The notes under the pieces were generated by a model that saw only the letters and a program-made list of their open reading frames with translations, searched no databases and was not told the origin of the DNA. Shown piece by piece: positions 1 through 11,532 of a stretch of 64,000 bases of DNA. This stretch comes from Pelomyxa schiedti (lineage: Eukaryota > Evosea > Pelobiontida > Pelomyxidae). The stretch is from assembly GCA_020536535.1 (NCBI GenBank), contig JAHLWZ010000253.1:101154-165153 (forward strand), read 5' to 3'. The translations under genes and the position numbers were made by a program. How positions within the stretch are numbered: the stretch's first letter is position 1; each line of letters starts with the position of its first letter.

Positions 1-1844
1 ATGAAGACGACTTTATCCTTGCGTTTGTGCTGTGCATTGACCTTAACTCACTGACCTTGTTCCTCCTTTCCCCTTTCCCAGACATGAAATGCCTAAAACC
101 ATTCCCGCGGATTCGATCATTGTGCATGTGCTTCATAGAAGCCCGGAAGGAAATTTCTTCAATGTTTTAGGTACTTCTATCATGGTAGATTGGCCCTTAA
201 ATCTAGCAGGAATTCCGTTTATTGTAATCATTGATAAGCACTCGACAGGAGAGCAACTGTACAGAAAAGTGTGGCATATTGCGAAGTATTTCTGATTGCA
301 GTTTATACATCCTTAACAACCTCCAGAAAGTATACCATACCAATGAACCCAAAAGCTGGAGTACCACGAGACCCCGCTTTTAGTGATAGTGATTTCAGTG
401 ACCCTCCACAGTCCAGTGAGACAGAGAGCTCTGAGAGTGATGATGGAGGTGATAAAGCATCCCATGCCGAGGATAGAAATAAGGAGGGGTCACACAAGGA
501 CCACCATAGGAGAGAAAAGGGATCAACTCCAAAGCACAGTGAAGGATCGCACCGCGAAGAATCATCTCACGGGAGTACAAGAGATCACCACCGAGAAAGC
601 AGAGGTGAACCTTAATTCTTTTTATACCTTCTTAGTGATTATCCCAGAAACATCTCCAACACACAAGCCCAATTCTCGAGTTGACCCATTCCCAAATTTT
701 AAACTAGTTGCCTTATTATCTTCAGAAGCGATATCCTTTCTGGCTGTCATACGTTCGAGTGTCTGGGACCCTGTGTTCTCTTTGTGAATATGCGGAAGGG
801 TGCACTGGCTGCAGAGTGGGGAGATCGGAACACCCAGCAAAGTCTTTCCCTTCCCAAATGCTCAAAGCTGTTGCTGTGGATTGGAAAGACTTAACAGTTG
901 TTCAAGATAACTTACTGGTAGTAACGGGATTTATATCCACCCTTACATCGTACAGCAAGTAAAAAGTTATGCTGATCCAACAACACCAAGTTCCACTGTC
1001 CAACGAAGTATCACAGATTGTTTTTCCGCATTCACTGTAAAAGAACAACTCGGACCTGAAGATCCATGGTATATCTAACCCATTTTCCTCCAGCTAAAGT
1101 ATTTTAGGTACTGTCCAACTTGCAAGGACCACAAGCAAGCATCCAAACAACTGGAGATTTGGAAGCTGCCAGAAGTAAGTCCCCACAGAGAAATACTTCC
1201 CTCCCCGTTTTTAATAGTTCCCTAGATTCTCGTTATTCATTTCAAGCGATTTGCCTATACAAAATTGTTCAGACAAAAACTTATGGACGATATTGCATTC
1301 CCCATTGACAACTTCGACTTGACACACCTTGTACCACCACAGGAATTCAAACCTGTGTACGAGCTTTATGCGGTGTCTGTATGGTCCCTCATCCAAAAAA
1401 ACAACCCTTAACTGTAAGAAGAACCATTCAGGTGGAATTGGAGGGGGACATTACACTGCAAATTGCAGAAACAAAGATGACAACAACTGGTACAACTTCA
1501 ATGACAGCAGCTGTTCCATTACCACAAGTGATTCAGTCTCGGGTCCTGCCGCCTATTTACTGTTCTATCAACTAAAAAAAGAGGGAGGACCGCTTTCAGA
1601 ATCAGGAGCAACCACTGATCCTTCCAGTGCAAATACTGCACTGCCACCCACTTCCTCACGTGACAACACAGACTCCACTCCCCAGACAGCCGACACAACC
1701 ACACCACAGCAAACAGAGAGTTCCTCACAAACTTCTACAGAATCCTCACCAAAACCAGCCACAGAATCCTCACCAAAGCCATCCACAGAGAAACCACCCA
1801 AAGAAAAGCCAAGCAAAGGTCACAAACACAAAGACTCACATTGA
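1..1844 (+). CDS. Ubiquitin-specific protease (USP4/15-like), 5' end outside window
   Basis: C-terminal part of a USP/UCH cysteine protease that removes ubiquitin from proteins. The gene enters from the left edge; the first visible exon ends near 22. In order: a stretch resembling the ubiquitin-like segment of USP4/15 ('[15 protein letters not shown]'), an acidic Ser/His/Lys-rich insertion (about 327-604), a CxxC...CxxC zinc ribbon ('[13 protein letters not shown]', then '[12 protein letters not shown]'), the box '[11 protein letters not shown]', the His box '[11 protein letters not shown]' and the Asp box '[10 protein letters not shown]'. The catalytic Cys box lies upstream of the window. 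The tail after the Asp box is Ser/Thr/Pro-rich and ends 'KGHKHKDSH'. Introns fit at 23-81, 286-326, 605-635, 680-725, 918-955, 1069-1107, 1175-1225 and 1379-1418; each restores frame. Family is secure; the USP4/15 subgroup is an inference. Confidence 0.88.
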
Positions 1845-2030
1845 GAATTGGTACTTGGACACGCCGTACCACTTTTTCACGAAGCTATAATTGAACCCCT
1901 TTTTTTGCCCTTTGGCCTTTCCTTGTCTTTTTATAGTACGTAAACACCACCAACCAAAAAAGAGGAATAAAAAACACAGTGCACACAAATCAAAAAAAAA
2001 CCAAGAAACAAACAACAGCAGCAAAGCAAA

Positions 2031-2560
2031 ATGGCATCAGGAGTGGCTATTGATGACGAAGTTGTTAGCGTCTACAACGAGCTAAAGTTGAAGCAGAACA
2101 AGAGATACATCATCCTGTCGTTCAGTGCCGACGCAAGGCGCATAACGCTCGAGACCGTCGGCGAGAGGCCCGCGACTTGGGAGGAGTTCTGCGCCAAGCT
2201 CCCGAAGGACGACTGTCGCTATGCTGTGTTTGACTACGAGTTCTCTCTTGGCGGTGGAGAGGGCGATCGATCAAAGGTTTTTTTTTTGTGTTTTTCCCAT
2301 GCACGTGAAAGTAACTCATTTGTTTGCAGTTGCTCTTCGTTTTGTGGGCACCAGACACGGCACCCGTAAGGAGAAAGACCCTCATCACCAGCAGGTTTGC
2401 TTTTTCCCGTTTTTTTCCTGTTTTGGTTTTGTGCTAATCTGGTATCTGTAGCAAGGCAGCCCTTCGTAAGGCACTTGTTGGTGTTGCGGCTGAGTTGCAG
2501 GCCACTGACGCTTCTGAGATTGACAAGGTTGAGGTCGAGAAGACCCTCAGGAGGTCCTAA
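2031..2560 (+). CDS. ADF/cofilin
   Basis: Actin-depolymerising factor that severs and recycles actin filaments in the cytosol. Three exons (2031-2276, 2330-2394, 2452-2560) give 139 residues, the usual length for the family. Visible signatures are the N-terminal 'MASGVAIDDEVV' with a Ser at position 3 (the regulatory phosphosite position in many cofilins), 'DDCRYAVFDYEF', 'LLFVLWAPDTAPVRRK' and the actin-binding helix 'KMxxxSSK' equivalent 'TLITSSKAALRKAL'. Introns are 2277-2329 and 2395-2451, both T-rich. The stop lies about 165 nt ahead of the next start, so the two genes are very close. Confidence 0.95.
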
Positions 2561-2724
2561 GCCAATCCCAACGACTTTCCGACTGTCCTCCAAATTGGAT
2601 ACTGATTAAATCTGTTGTGTTAATTTTTTCCGCCTTTTCAAAGGAAAGAGAAAAAAAAAAAAAACCCGCAATACCAACCATCAGCACAAGCGATACTCCC
2701 ACAATATCGTCTGCCGCGTCCTCC

Positions 2725-3024
2725 ATGAAGGGATCTGCCAGCGGCAAGGCACAGGCAGAGGCGGCAAGGCGGCAGATGGACGTAGAGGGGTACGGGGCCA
2801 AAGGCGACGATGACGACGCGGGCTACGGCAGAGGCTACGAAGACGAGGACGCCCTCCGTCTCGTGCACTCGCAGTTCTCCACCCTGCCGCAGGGGGACGA
2901 CGACAGCGTGTACGACTTCAACGGGGGCAAGGACCCCAACCTGAGCCCGGCGGCCGCCCTGCGCATCTACGCGGAGGACAACGCGCCCCCCCGCAGGCCG
3001 AGGCAGTACCGCAGGCACAAGCGG

Positions 3025-3071
<47 letters not shown>

Positions 3072-6000
3072 GGACGAGGAGGGCAGGTACTGGGCGGTCG
3101 GAGAGGAGGAGCAGCAGGGGAATCACTCTTGGATGTACCCCTGCGAGAAGGCCAGTGTGTACAGCGAGAGCCTGGGGAGCCAGTCGCGGGAGTACGAGGC
3201 GGAGGCAGCAGCCAAGAGCCTGCAGGCGAAGAAGCAGCAGCAGCAGGCGCCGAGGGGCGGGGGGCGCGGCACGCTGCCTGTGATAAAGGTCAAGGCGAAG
3301 CCGTCTACGGGGGGGAGGGGCCGAGGGGGGTCTGTGGGAAGTGCAGTTGTGGTGGGTGATTCTGGTTTCTGGGGGGGAAGCGGCCCGGCGACCGCAGCTG
3401 CTACTACCACCACTGCGCCTGTGGCTGTGAATGCTAATGCTAATGCTGCTGTGAATAGTAATGCCAGACAAACTAGCACCACAATCACCAAGGGGACTGC
3501 AGCCATCACGAAAGACACGAGCAACATCAGGAAGGCCGACGGCGTTGTGGGTGGGAAGCCCAGCTGCAACCTCAACACCAACACAAATTCTGGCAGAATA
3601 GCCTCAACAAATGTAAATACCAATAAGTCAAGCAACAATGGCAGTGGTGGTACCGCAAATGCACCCCATCACGAGAGTCCACGCAAACCGGAGTCTAGAT
3701 TAAGTCCTCCAAGTGCAACACCCTCCATCAGGTAAAAAGTTCCCAGTTTATCTAGGTTCACACATCCCAGCTTTGCAAGAACTTCGGATAGCTTCCCAAT
3801 TTGTGAAGGGTACCTGTGTACAGGGAAAGACGACTTAACTCAAAAAAATATTTTTTTTCCAGATTTCGAAATATTGGAAATACTTGCTACATGGGAGCAG
3901 TTTTACAATGCCTCACTTCAATAAAGTGGTTCGTTCAGGACCTTGCTTCCCCAGATGTGGTTTCTAGATTGAAGGAAAGTCCAGGTTTTGTACATTGAGG
4001 AGCCCTTGCCCTATCTCACTATCTGTAGATAGCTTAACTGAATTCTATAATGCTCTGAGTGAATTGTGCATTGAAAAAGTATATCACTGACCTAATCAGT
4101 AATCAGTCTTAATCATAATTTCAGGAATCGCACCCACATCCAGTCTGTAACCCAAATAAACTCAAAGAAGCGTTATGTAAGGTCTTACCACAATTCTCTG
4201 GGGTCCGGCAGCAAGTACGTATTTCTATTTTATTCACACAGTAAGCTCCTCAGGATGCCCATGAATTCCTTGTAAGTCTTTTTGATCAAGTGGAAAGGGA
4301 GCTTGCCCTACATATCATAATTGGTATCACCAAAGTGATTTGTTAGTCATCATTGCTTTTGTTAACGGTTCAGCAGAGAACCCTAAAGAGCGCTCTTTGT
4401 GCCCAGTAAATTTGAATTTTGGATGCAAAGTCTCTCCACTCTTTTCCTTAGTTTTTTTAAATAACAATAGGTCCAACACAAATTCACCTGCGAGAAGTGC
4501 GGACACTTTAGCACTGTGACTGAGCTCTTTCACGTTTTCTCCCTCAATTTGCTTGATGATGAGGAGCGAGCATTATTTGATGCAGTCGATCTTCCCACTG
4601 TTGACCACCTGATTCAAATTCATTTCAAAGTAATCGCACGGCTAGCAATTAACCTAACACGTGAAGGACGACAAACTGGAGAGATTATGCCCGAAGGAAC
4701 TCTGTGGTCACAAAAAGGCACAAGCTACACATAACATCACTGCTCTTCCTGTATCTGCAATTCTTTTCTATTCTATCTCATCGTCACAGAGAATACTTAT
4801 TTTACATCTAAAACGATTTACACACGGGAAAATCCTGTCGAAGAGGTTAGATCCAATTCGAATTCCACTTGAGCTAGATCTAGGTATATTATTTTGTCAC
4901 CCTTCTACATTCTGATTTCTCATCAGGGCCCTGTACCGTCAAGGACCCCTCTCTGCCTTTACAACCCCGCCCTCCAGCACCGCTCGTGCCACCCCCATTT
5001 GCAAGGATGAAGCTGGACTCGGCAAATAAATCTTTTTCGCCTATTGAACCTCCCCCTTCTGTTCATGGAAAAACCCCACCCGGCCCACTTGCTATTCATC
5101 ATCCCAAAACGCGAGAAGTTACAGGTTAGGACTGGTACACCACTTCAAACATTGTAGCAATAAAATAGATGAATAAACACATCATAGAACCTGTTTGGAA
5201 GCATGTGGAAACTGAAAACGCACAATTGAATCAAATTGCTCTTCATCCGCCCCCGAAACGGCCTCGTCTTGTTCTCGGTATTCCTTATAGATTTTGCTCT
5301 TTGTTTTACTTACACAACAAGAGCCAAAGCCCCCAGTGCGCATTGAAGGTCTCGTTCTTCAAATACTTTTGTACCTAATTTTTTTTTTCTCTTGCAGCAG
5401 TTACAACAGGTGTAGATGAGAAAAGTCCGAATTGCGATGTAGTTGTACCCTCCAATGAACTGTGTGCCAGGCCAACCAACCTCCAAGTAAATGCACTTAA
5501 GTCACTGTAGGAAGAGTGAAACATCTTGTCCCAATGCCACACGCAAAGTATCCGAGCCTGAACCTGAAATCAGAGACATAACACAGGTCGTCGATCCATC
5601 AACACCAACAGAGACAATTCAGTCTGGGGTAGTTGATCCACCAACAAATACAATTCAAAGTGGAGATGGCTCACATGCAGAGAGCACAGGAACCAATCCC
5701 GCGCACGACCCTGCAAGCACTCCTTCAACAAACGAGGACCCCCCAACGACTACCGCCAGTAACACACAAGATGCACCTCCGAATCAAAGCACCACCACCT
5801 GTTCCGCGGAATCATCAGCAAGTTCTAGCGGGGCACAGCCAACCAAACCACCAAGACAACCCCCGATCATTCCGGCATCAGGGAAACTTTGGAACGACAC
5901 CGCACCCGGCACAACACCAAGCAAAAGATACAGATTGGTATCTTATGTGCGGCACGACGGTCTTTCTGCCTCTGGGGGACACTATCTAGCTATGGTGCGT

Positions 6001-6160
6001 AAGGGTGATATATGGAAGCTCTACAATGACTCTGCCTGTTCTAACTACAAATTCGGTTTGTCTTCCAAAATCATCCCAACACTCAATAATAGTATTCCTC
6101 ACAGGAGGTCAAACTGACGAGAAAAATGCTTACCTGTTTTTCTACGAGTACCAGTTCTGA
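2725..6160 (+). CDS. Ubiquitin-specific protease with long Gly-rich N-terminus
   Basis: A second USP-family deubiquitinase, complete in the window. The N-terminal ~340 residues are low-complexity: acidic, Gly-rich (a run of 16 Gly at 3025-3072), then Asn/Thr-rich. The catalytic domain follows: Cys box 'FRNIGNTCYMGAVLQCL', 'APQDAHEFL' (the QQDAHEFL box), a zinc-ribbon pair starting 'FTCEKCGHFS' with a second Cys pair 'LCPKELCG', 'LILHLKRFTHGK', His box 'SGGHYLAMV', Asp/Asn box 'WKLYNDSACS' and the terminal 'AYLFFYEYQF'. A Pro/Thr-rich insertion of roughly 250 residues (4930-5870) separates the two halves of the fold. About ten short introns are needed. The open frame extends upstream to 2617, but 2725 is the first ATG well clear of the cofilin 3' region. 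Substrate unknown. Confidence 0.85.
3025..3069 (+). repeat. GGC triplet microsatellite
   Basis: Fifteen uninterrupted GGC triplets inside the second USP gene, coding for a polyglycine run. The pure codon run, rather than mixed Gly codons, suggests recent slippage expansion and possible length variation between alleles. Confidence 0.95.
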
Positions 6161-6221
6161 GTAGGTCAAAAAGATCTGTGGATAGAACTTTTCTTTTCTT
6201 TTCTATTTTTTTTTGGCTCGG

Positions 6222-8157
6222 ATGTCGTCGAGTGCAACCGATGGCAGCACCAAGTTGTCGTGCTGCAGGATGACATGGTGAGTTGTTGTAGTAGCCCTCC
6301 CACAATTCATTGCGATCTGATTACGGTATAGCGCAGTGGTTCCACCGGGGCTGGCGGGATCTGCACCAGCGGCCTCGTGGGATGGCACCAAGTTGTATTT
6401 CATTGGGGGAGTGAAACACGGTTATTTGGCTGCATCGGGGTCAGGGTCTTCAGATGTGTACATTTTTGACATGGGTAATTGCTACTCATTTTGCACTTTC
6501 ACAACCACGGGGGACGGGGCAGGGAGTGCAGACAATGGATTATGGGTGGGGAATATGAAAATATTTATGTGTTTGGTTGGATTCTGCACCATATATTCTA
6601 ATTTCAGAGTGATTAGTGAGAAATACCTGGGCAAAGCCTCAAGTGGCTGTGGTGCCAGGAGAGTGTTTATACGGCTGTACTGCAACACCCTATGCAAGTA
6701 GCGAGGGTAACCTATTAATCATTGTTGGTGGAAGCTCTGATCCCGCTCTGTTTTTGCGTACATTACACCTTCCAGAAGGTACTATTCCTTTTCATTGTAT
6801 TACTGTGGTTACAGGATCATCCATTTCAGATCAAACAATCTCTTGGAGAGTGAAGGAGCTTTCAACAGAGAATTCGCTTACACAGTTACCTCCATCGCGG
6901 TTCCACAGTGCAACTCTTATTGGCAATGACATTTTTGTATTTGGTGGACTATGTGCAGGGCATGTTCATAATAAACTACTGAAATTTTCTATTGGTAAGC
7001 AACAAACGTTTGCAACAAATTACATGGTAAACAAGTGGGATAGGTACTAAAGTTACCTGCACACTTATTGAAGCTGAAAATGCACCACCAGCACGGTCTC
7101 ATCACACAGCAACAGCAGTAGGAACTAGTTTGTTTATATTTGGTGGATGCTCAGATACAGATGTACTTACAGATACTTGGACTTTTGACACAGGTGCTTC
7201 ATATGCAAACAATTCGTAACTTTGCTAACAACGCTACGTATAGTGTCTCGTCATTGGAGTTGCCTAGATCCATCTCCGCCAGTTTGCATTCCTCCTACCC
7301 CACTGATGCCAGGGTGGTGTCCAAGAGAAGAAATCAAGCCTTCATCCTATTCCTGCTATCTTCATAGCAGTAACTCCATATTTACTTTGCAACCGTTACC
7401 AGTCAATGACTCCTTGCGATTTACCTCACGCTTATACAACCTAAGTACCCCCTTTAACGGTAAACAGCCACCTCAGTTAATTCTATCTGCACAGCCAACT
7501 ATGCCTGGCAAAGTGTTACCTGGCAGACAGACCCTCCGCTTGGTTTTGGTACTTCAGACTTCCGACTGATGGCTTCTGCATGCAACACTAGCCCCACTCT
7601 TCTGAGATTGGTAGTATTTGGTGGTGTACTTACTGTAAAACACAGTGCTCCCGTTCTACTCAATGACCTCTGGATCATCGGCGATTCCCGAGGTTGTTTC
7701 CCAACCCCAGATCACATTTAGTTTTTTCCCTCTACACTCCAACAACACTGATTACTGTGAATAGAGAGCCGAGCCACACCCCCACCTTCACAACCATTCA
7801 GTACAAAACTGTTGACACCAGCACCGCCAGCCAAACCAGCCAAACCTACCACAACACCAACGACTTCACACACAATTTCCACCACAAGGTCCATCACAGT
7901 TTCAACAGACTCTACTGACTTGTGCAAGGTATAATATCTTCAAACCTGATATCGAAACTCACCCAGAAAACCAAAGATATGCTATGAAAAGAAAATTGAC
8001 ACGGTAGTATTGGAATGTGGACACAGTTTTGCTTGCATGCAGTGTGCCTCATCCCTTAGAGTATGTCCCAGAGTTATATTCCAAAACTAAGAGGTCTTAG
8101 GTGTGCTCCGTTTGCCGTAAGGACATTGTCAGAGTGATCAAGTTGTACAAAATGTGA
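6222..8157 (+). CDS. Kelch-repeat protein with C-terminal RING finger
   Basis: Probable E3 ubiquitin ligase. The N-terminal two thirds read as kelch beta-propeller blades: 'LYFIGGVKHG', 'LLIIVGGSSD', 'SRFHSATLIGNDIFVFGG', 'RSHHTATAVGTSLFIFGG', 'LVVFGGVLTV'. After a Pro/Thr-rich linker the last exons encode a C3HC4-type RING: 'VCYEKKIDTVVLECGHSF' style spacing, 'CMQCASSL', then 'CSVCRKDIVRVIKLYKM' and stop. Start ATG 6222 opens a short first exon ending at 6277 (intron 6278-6331). Roughly nine introns are required; several exon edges are uncertain, but the propeller blades and RING lie in order on one strand with no other start. The RING closely resembles that of the WW protein at 59681-60887. 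Confidence 0.75.
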
Positions 8158-8242
8158 AAAATCATAAGAAATGGAAAGAATAGGGTGTCTATAGCCACAA
8201 GGCAGCAAAGATAAAAGATGAAAAGCAAAAATTTCTAGAGAG

Positions 8243-8729
8243 TCAAAAAGCCTTGTTTATTGCCGTTGGGGTGAGGAGTACAGTTCTTGTGTAAATAACA
8301 CCCCTGTCATCACCAGAATCACGCCTCTCCACCAGTGAGCACTCACACAGCTCCCTCCTCAGCGAAATGTGGTCGATGTTCTCCTTTACTTTATCTGTGG
8401 GCTCGTTGCTGAGAAGTCCCAACAGGATGGTATTCACGTCTGCCTCTACATATCTATTTGAAGGACACAACAAAGTGGATGGAGGAAACCGTGGATCAGC
8501 TGCTGAAAAAAAAAAAATTGGATAAATGCATACTCGTGTCCAAGGAGAAAATGGGTTGCTATCCAAGCCAAAAGTGACGCCTTTTGCTCTCTTTGTTTCT
8601 TTGTTGGCCACAACCTGATGAGTTGGTGTGGAACGTCCAAAAACTCCTAGGAACAAGTAAATCCTCATCACAGATGTTTCTGCATCCACACACCGCAATG
8701 GACTCGGGGGCAAAACACACGGCTGCCAT
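8243..8729 (-). CDS. Small unknown protein
   Basis: A minus-strand coding signal I do not recognise. It starts at ATG 8729 ('MAAVCFAPESIA') and ends in a well-formed C-terminus ('GVIYTRTVLLTPTAINKAF', stop at 8243). A continuous frame covers 8243-8764, but the natural splice signals (a T-rich acceptor at about 8497-8510 and a possible intron at about 8630-8690) put the N- and C-terminal exons out of frame with each other. Either an exon edge differs from my reading or the 12-T run is miscounted. No domain seen. It lies tail-to-tail with the kelch-RING gene and head-to-head with the HP1 gene. Confidence 0.4.
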
Positions 8730-8994
8730 CTTGTGGGTTTTTTTTTTGCTTTTTGATCGATCAAATGCCAAGTGTTTTATGGGGTGATTTCTTGTTAAGG
8801 AACGATCTGAATTCTGGAGAAAGATATGACAAATGAGTCAGATTGAGGCTACTCCTCAAGACATCGAAGCCAATGCTCTAACCTGTGCCTCAATCAGACC
8901 ACGATCAATCTGAAAGCAGGTTGAGCAGACTGCGCCCAAGTTACACATCTCCTAATTTTTTTTTTAAATTGTAAAAATTTTTCACGTTCTCGAG

Positions 8995-10389
8995 ATGCCC
9001 AAGCACAAGGTTGTTGCGCACAGACATCGTTACTACATCAATCTAACTGTTTTGTTAAAAAACCAACAGAGCACCTCCGCGAAGGAAAAATCCGGGTCTG
9101 GGGCTGAGGAAAGTCAGTTTGAGGTGGAGAAAGTTGTAGGACGAAGGACACGAGTACGTTGGCTTGTTCTGGGGTTTTTTGGGTTTTTTTTGGGTTTTTT
9201 TCTTTTCTCCTCCCAACCTTTTTTTTTTTTTTACAGAACGGCAAAGTGCAATACTATTTGAAGTGGAAGGTATTGGAGATACTCATTTGGAAAGTGCCAC
9301 CAAAAGAACGCGTAACTGTGATATAGGGATACCCCTCGTCTGACAACACGTGGGAGAATGAAGGGGACTGTGCCTGTGCAGACTTGATAAGCGAATTCCT
9401 ACGGAAATTGAAAGAAAAAAAACGCAGTGAAAAAATGCTGTCTCCTGACAAGAAAACATCATCAGGGCACAAACACTCCAAGAAAGGTAGGTGGCGTAAT
9501 TTTCAACTTTATGAACAATTCTAATCACAACAATACTAGACAAAACTCCTGACAAGGAGTCTGAATATACCAAGCAAGTGTTGTTGGTCGTAGACGAGAA
9601 AACAGGTGTAAAGGAGCTTGTTACTGAAAAGGAAGTTGCTACACCACCTCATTCTGGAAAAAATTCAAGTGCATCCAGTAATACAACATCAAAAACCGTT
9701 GCCACTGCATCGAAAAGTTCGGAATCAAAACTCGCTCCCGCAAAGCGAAAACATGACGAGCCCGCGCCCACAACACCAATGCACAGTGACAGTAAGGATG
9801 ACGACATTCCGATGAAACCAGTCCAAAAAGAGGAAGCTGCTGCGCCTCCTGGAGCCAAGAGGAATTGTGTCAGCCATTCTTCCCCAAGTGCATCAGTCAC
9901 AACCACAGTTATTCAAGATGTACCGAAGCCTGAAAAGCCTGAAAAGTCTGAATCTGCCGTAGCACAAGTAAATCTAGAACATATGGCTGAGGAGGTTTGG
10001 CCACTGCACCATTCTGCGTTATTCTCACGGCCGTAGAATATCGGCTTTGAACAGGGAGATAAAGTGGAATCCATTGTGGGTGTTGCTAAGGATGATGAAA
10101 GTGGAGAATTATATGTATATGTACAATGGTAAGCAGAACATATCAATATGAAACATAGCAACGTAATTCTGCAGGATTGGCAAGTCGACGGTGACTGCTA
10201 TACCGGCTCACGAAATACACCAACGGGAACCACTTAAACTGATTGCTTTCTACGAGAGTAAACTCAAGGTTCTTCAGCTTCTTTCCTTAAAACAACCACC
10301 ATTTTCAAATATTTACTCCTGTGTAGTTTGAGTCCGGCACCACGAACCCCTCAATCCTCGGCAATCCTGGCCAACCCAGTTCCTCCTAG
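8995..10389 (+). CDS. HP1-type chromodomain protein
   Basis: Heterochromatin protein 1 homologue: the chromodomain binds methylated histone H3 Lys9 and the shadow domain dimerises. A tiny first exon encodes 'MPKHK'; after one intron comes an acidic stretch leading to 'ESQFEVEKVVGRRTR', then 'NGKVQYYLKWKGYPSSDNTW'. Phe, Trp and Tyr of the aromatic cage are all present, and the domain ends 'ADLISEFLRKLKEKK'. A Ser/Thr/Lys-rich hinge (about 9540-9960) follows. The C-terminal part reads 'GFEQGDKVESIVGVAKDD', 'ELYVYVQWIGKSTVTAIPA' and 'LKLIAFYESKLKFES', a convincing chromoshadow domain. At least six introns. It implies an H3K9-methyl silencing system in this organism. Confidence 0.9.
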
Positions 10390-10722
10390 TTTATTTACTA
10401 CTTTTGAGTCAAAACCGACACCACTGCCAACCTAACTTACAAACCACCCATCATTACGATCACACAGCGCAACCAATACTTTTTTTTTGTTTGTTCTCTG
10501 ATTCCCTTTCTCGGGCTCCCAGTTGTGCCAAAAATAAGAGATTCATACGAAGATGATGGACTCTTTGGCTAACTGGCACACGTGAGGTAACGAAAAGGCC
10601 CTCCCACTACAGCACCAGCCGAGGGTCAGATACAGTCACCAATATTTTTCCCCTGCCTGGTTCTCCCATAATTCCTTTGAGCTCAAAAGGACCGTGATTC
10701 GAACGTGATCCTCAGCTGGTGC
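10390..10722. other. Intergenic stretch, no gene seen
   Basis: Downstream flank of the HP1 gene. Both strands hold only short open frames. A TTCGAA-containing segment at 10691-10730 resembles a tRNA T-loop, but its stem does not pair, so no RNA gene is called. It leads directly into the repeat cluster. Confidence 0.5.
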
Positions 10723-10772
10723 GGGTCAGAATAACCTGGAAGAGAGGAGATTGGGGAGGGGAGGGGATGTAA

Positions 10773-11209
10773 AAAATAGGCACTCTTGTTCCCGGCAATG
10801 GAATTAAGCCAATAATTTCGGGAGTACTATTCAGGGACACAGAAGTAAAAAGTGTGGGTTTTGTGGTTGTAGGTATTGGGGATTGTGGTTGTAGGTCTTG
10901 GGGAAGGTGATGCGGCAATGGAGCGGTACTGAAGGTGCAGGCAGGGAGATGTCCATCCTCGACCCACCCGTCCTCCCCCTCCCTTCTCCAATCTCCTCTT
11001 TTCCCCATGGGTCCGGCATCACACTGGGAAAAAGAGAAACAAGATTTCCTCCTCAGATGAATTGTGGGACAAACCGAAAAGAAGCACATAAACATAAAAA
11101 AATTCGAAGAGTTTGCGAATTCAAGGTATCGGGAAAATTTTTGTCTCTTTCAGCTCTTTCTTAAGCCAGCACGACAATCGGTGTTGCCGGGAACAAGAGT
11201 GCCTATTTT
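10773..11209. mobile_element. Candidate MITE-like element with 26-bp terminal inverted repeats
   Basis: Positions 10773-10798 and 11184-11209 are perfect reverse complements of each other over 26 bp, bounding a 437-bp segment that has no convincing coding capacity. The interior (about 10883-11080) carries the same core sequence found again at about 63500-63697, and in diverged form in the 5' flanking cassettes at 12521-12888 and 63082-63450. Perfect terminal repeats around a non-coding dispersed sequence are what a non-autonomous DNA transposon looks like. I see no clear target-site duplication just outside the arms, so the assignment is tentative. Confidence 0.5.
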
Positions 11210-11220
11210 AATTCAAGGTT

Positions 11221-11490
11221 CGGGAAAATTTTGTCTTGTTCAGCAGTACTATTCAGGGACACAGAAGTAAAAAGTGTGTGTTTTGTGGTTGTAGGTCTTG
11301 GGGAAGGTGATGCGGATTGGATAGCTGTCTTTCCGTACACTTCTTCGAGTTTTTTTGCCCCCTCAAAGCAAGCTTCTCTTTCAGCGCAAGTGATCTCCCT
11401 GCCTGCACCTTCAGTACCCTCTCCATTGCCGCATCACCTTCCCCATTGAAGAAAAAATAGAAGCACACCCCAGCCAACCACAAAACATTG
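11221..11490. repeat. Rearranged copy of the dispersed repeat with internal inverted repeat
   Basis: A second, shorter copy. A 34-nt segment at 11245-11278 repeats 10823-10856 almost exactly in direct orientation. Then 11300-11315 and 11429-11444 form a perfect 16-bp inverted repeat around a 113-nt loop, so the left half reads in the orientation of the element at 10773-11209 and the right half in the opposite orientation. The right end (11396-11478) matches the gene-proximal end of the cassette at 12521-12888. This looks like an inversion or recombination product between copies. No gene. Confidence 0.6.
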
Positions 11491-11532
11491 AAACAACCAA
11501 AACTTTTTTTCACTGTAACAGAAGCCTGTTTG

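Noticed and set aside
286-301. A 16-nt intron in the first USP gene
   Set aside because: A 41-nt intron with the same donor (286-326) restores frame and keeps the open acidic insertion.
2638-3471. 277-residue minus-strand ORF rich in Ala, Leu, Arg and Val
   Set aside because: Antisense shadow of the GC-rich Gly/Ala region of the USP gene; no motif and no introns, while the plus strand continues into a certain USP domain.
8838-8900. tRNA-like hairpin (9-bp pairing 'GATTGAGGC' / 'GCCTCAATC') with a D-arm-like 'GGTTAGAGC' on the minus strand
   Set aside because: Only 55 nt between stem ends, no pairing anticodon or T arm, and no usable B-box; at most a tRNA relic.
10691-10730. TTCGAA segment resembling a tRNA T-loop
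   Set aside because: The flanking five bases do not pair on either strand and no acceptor stem follows.
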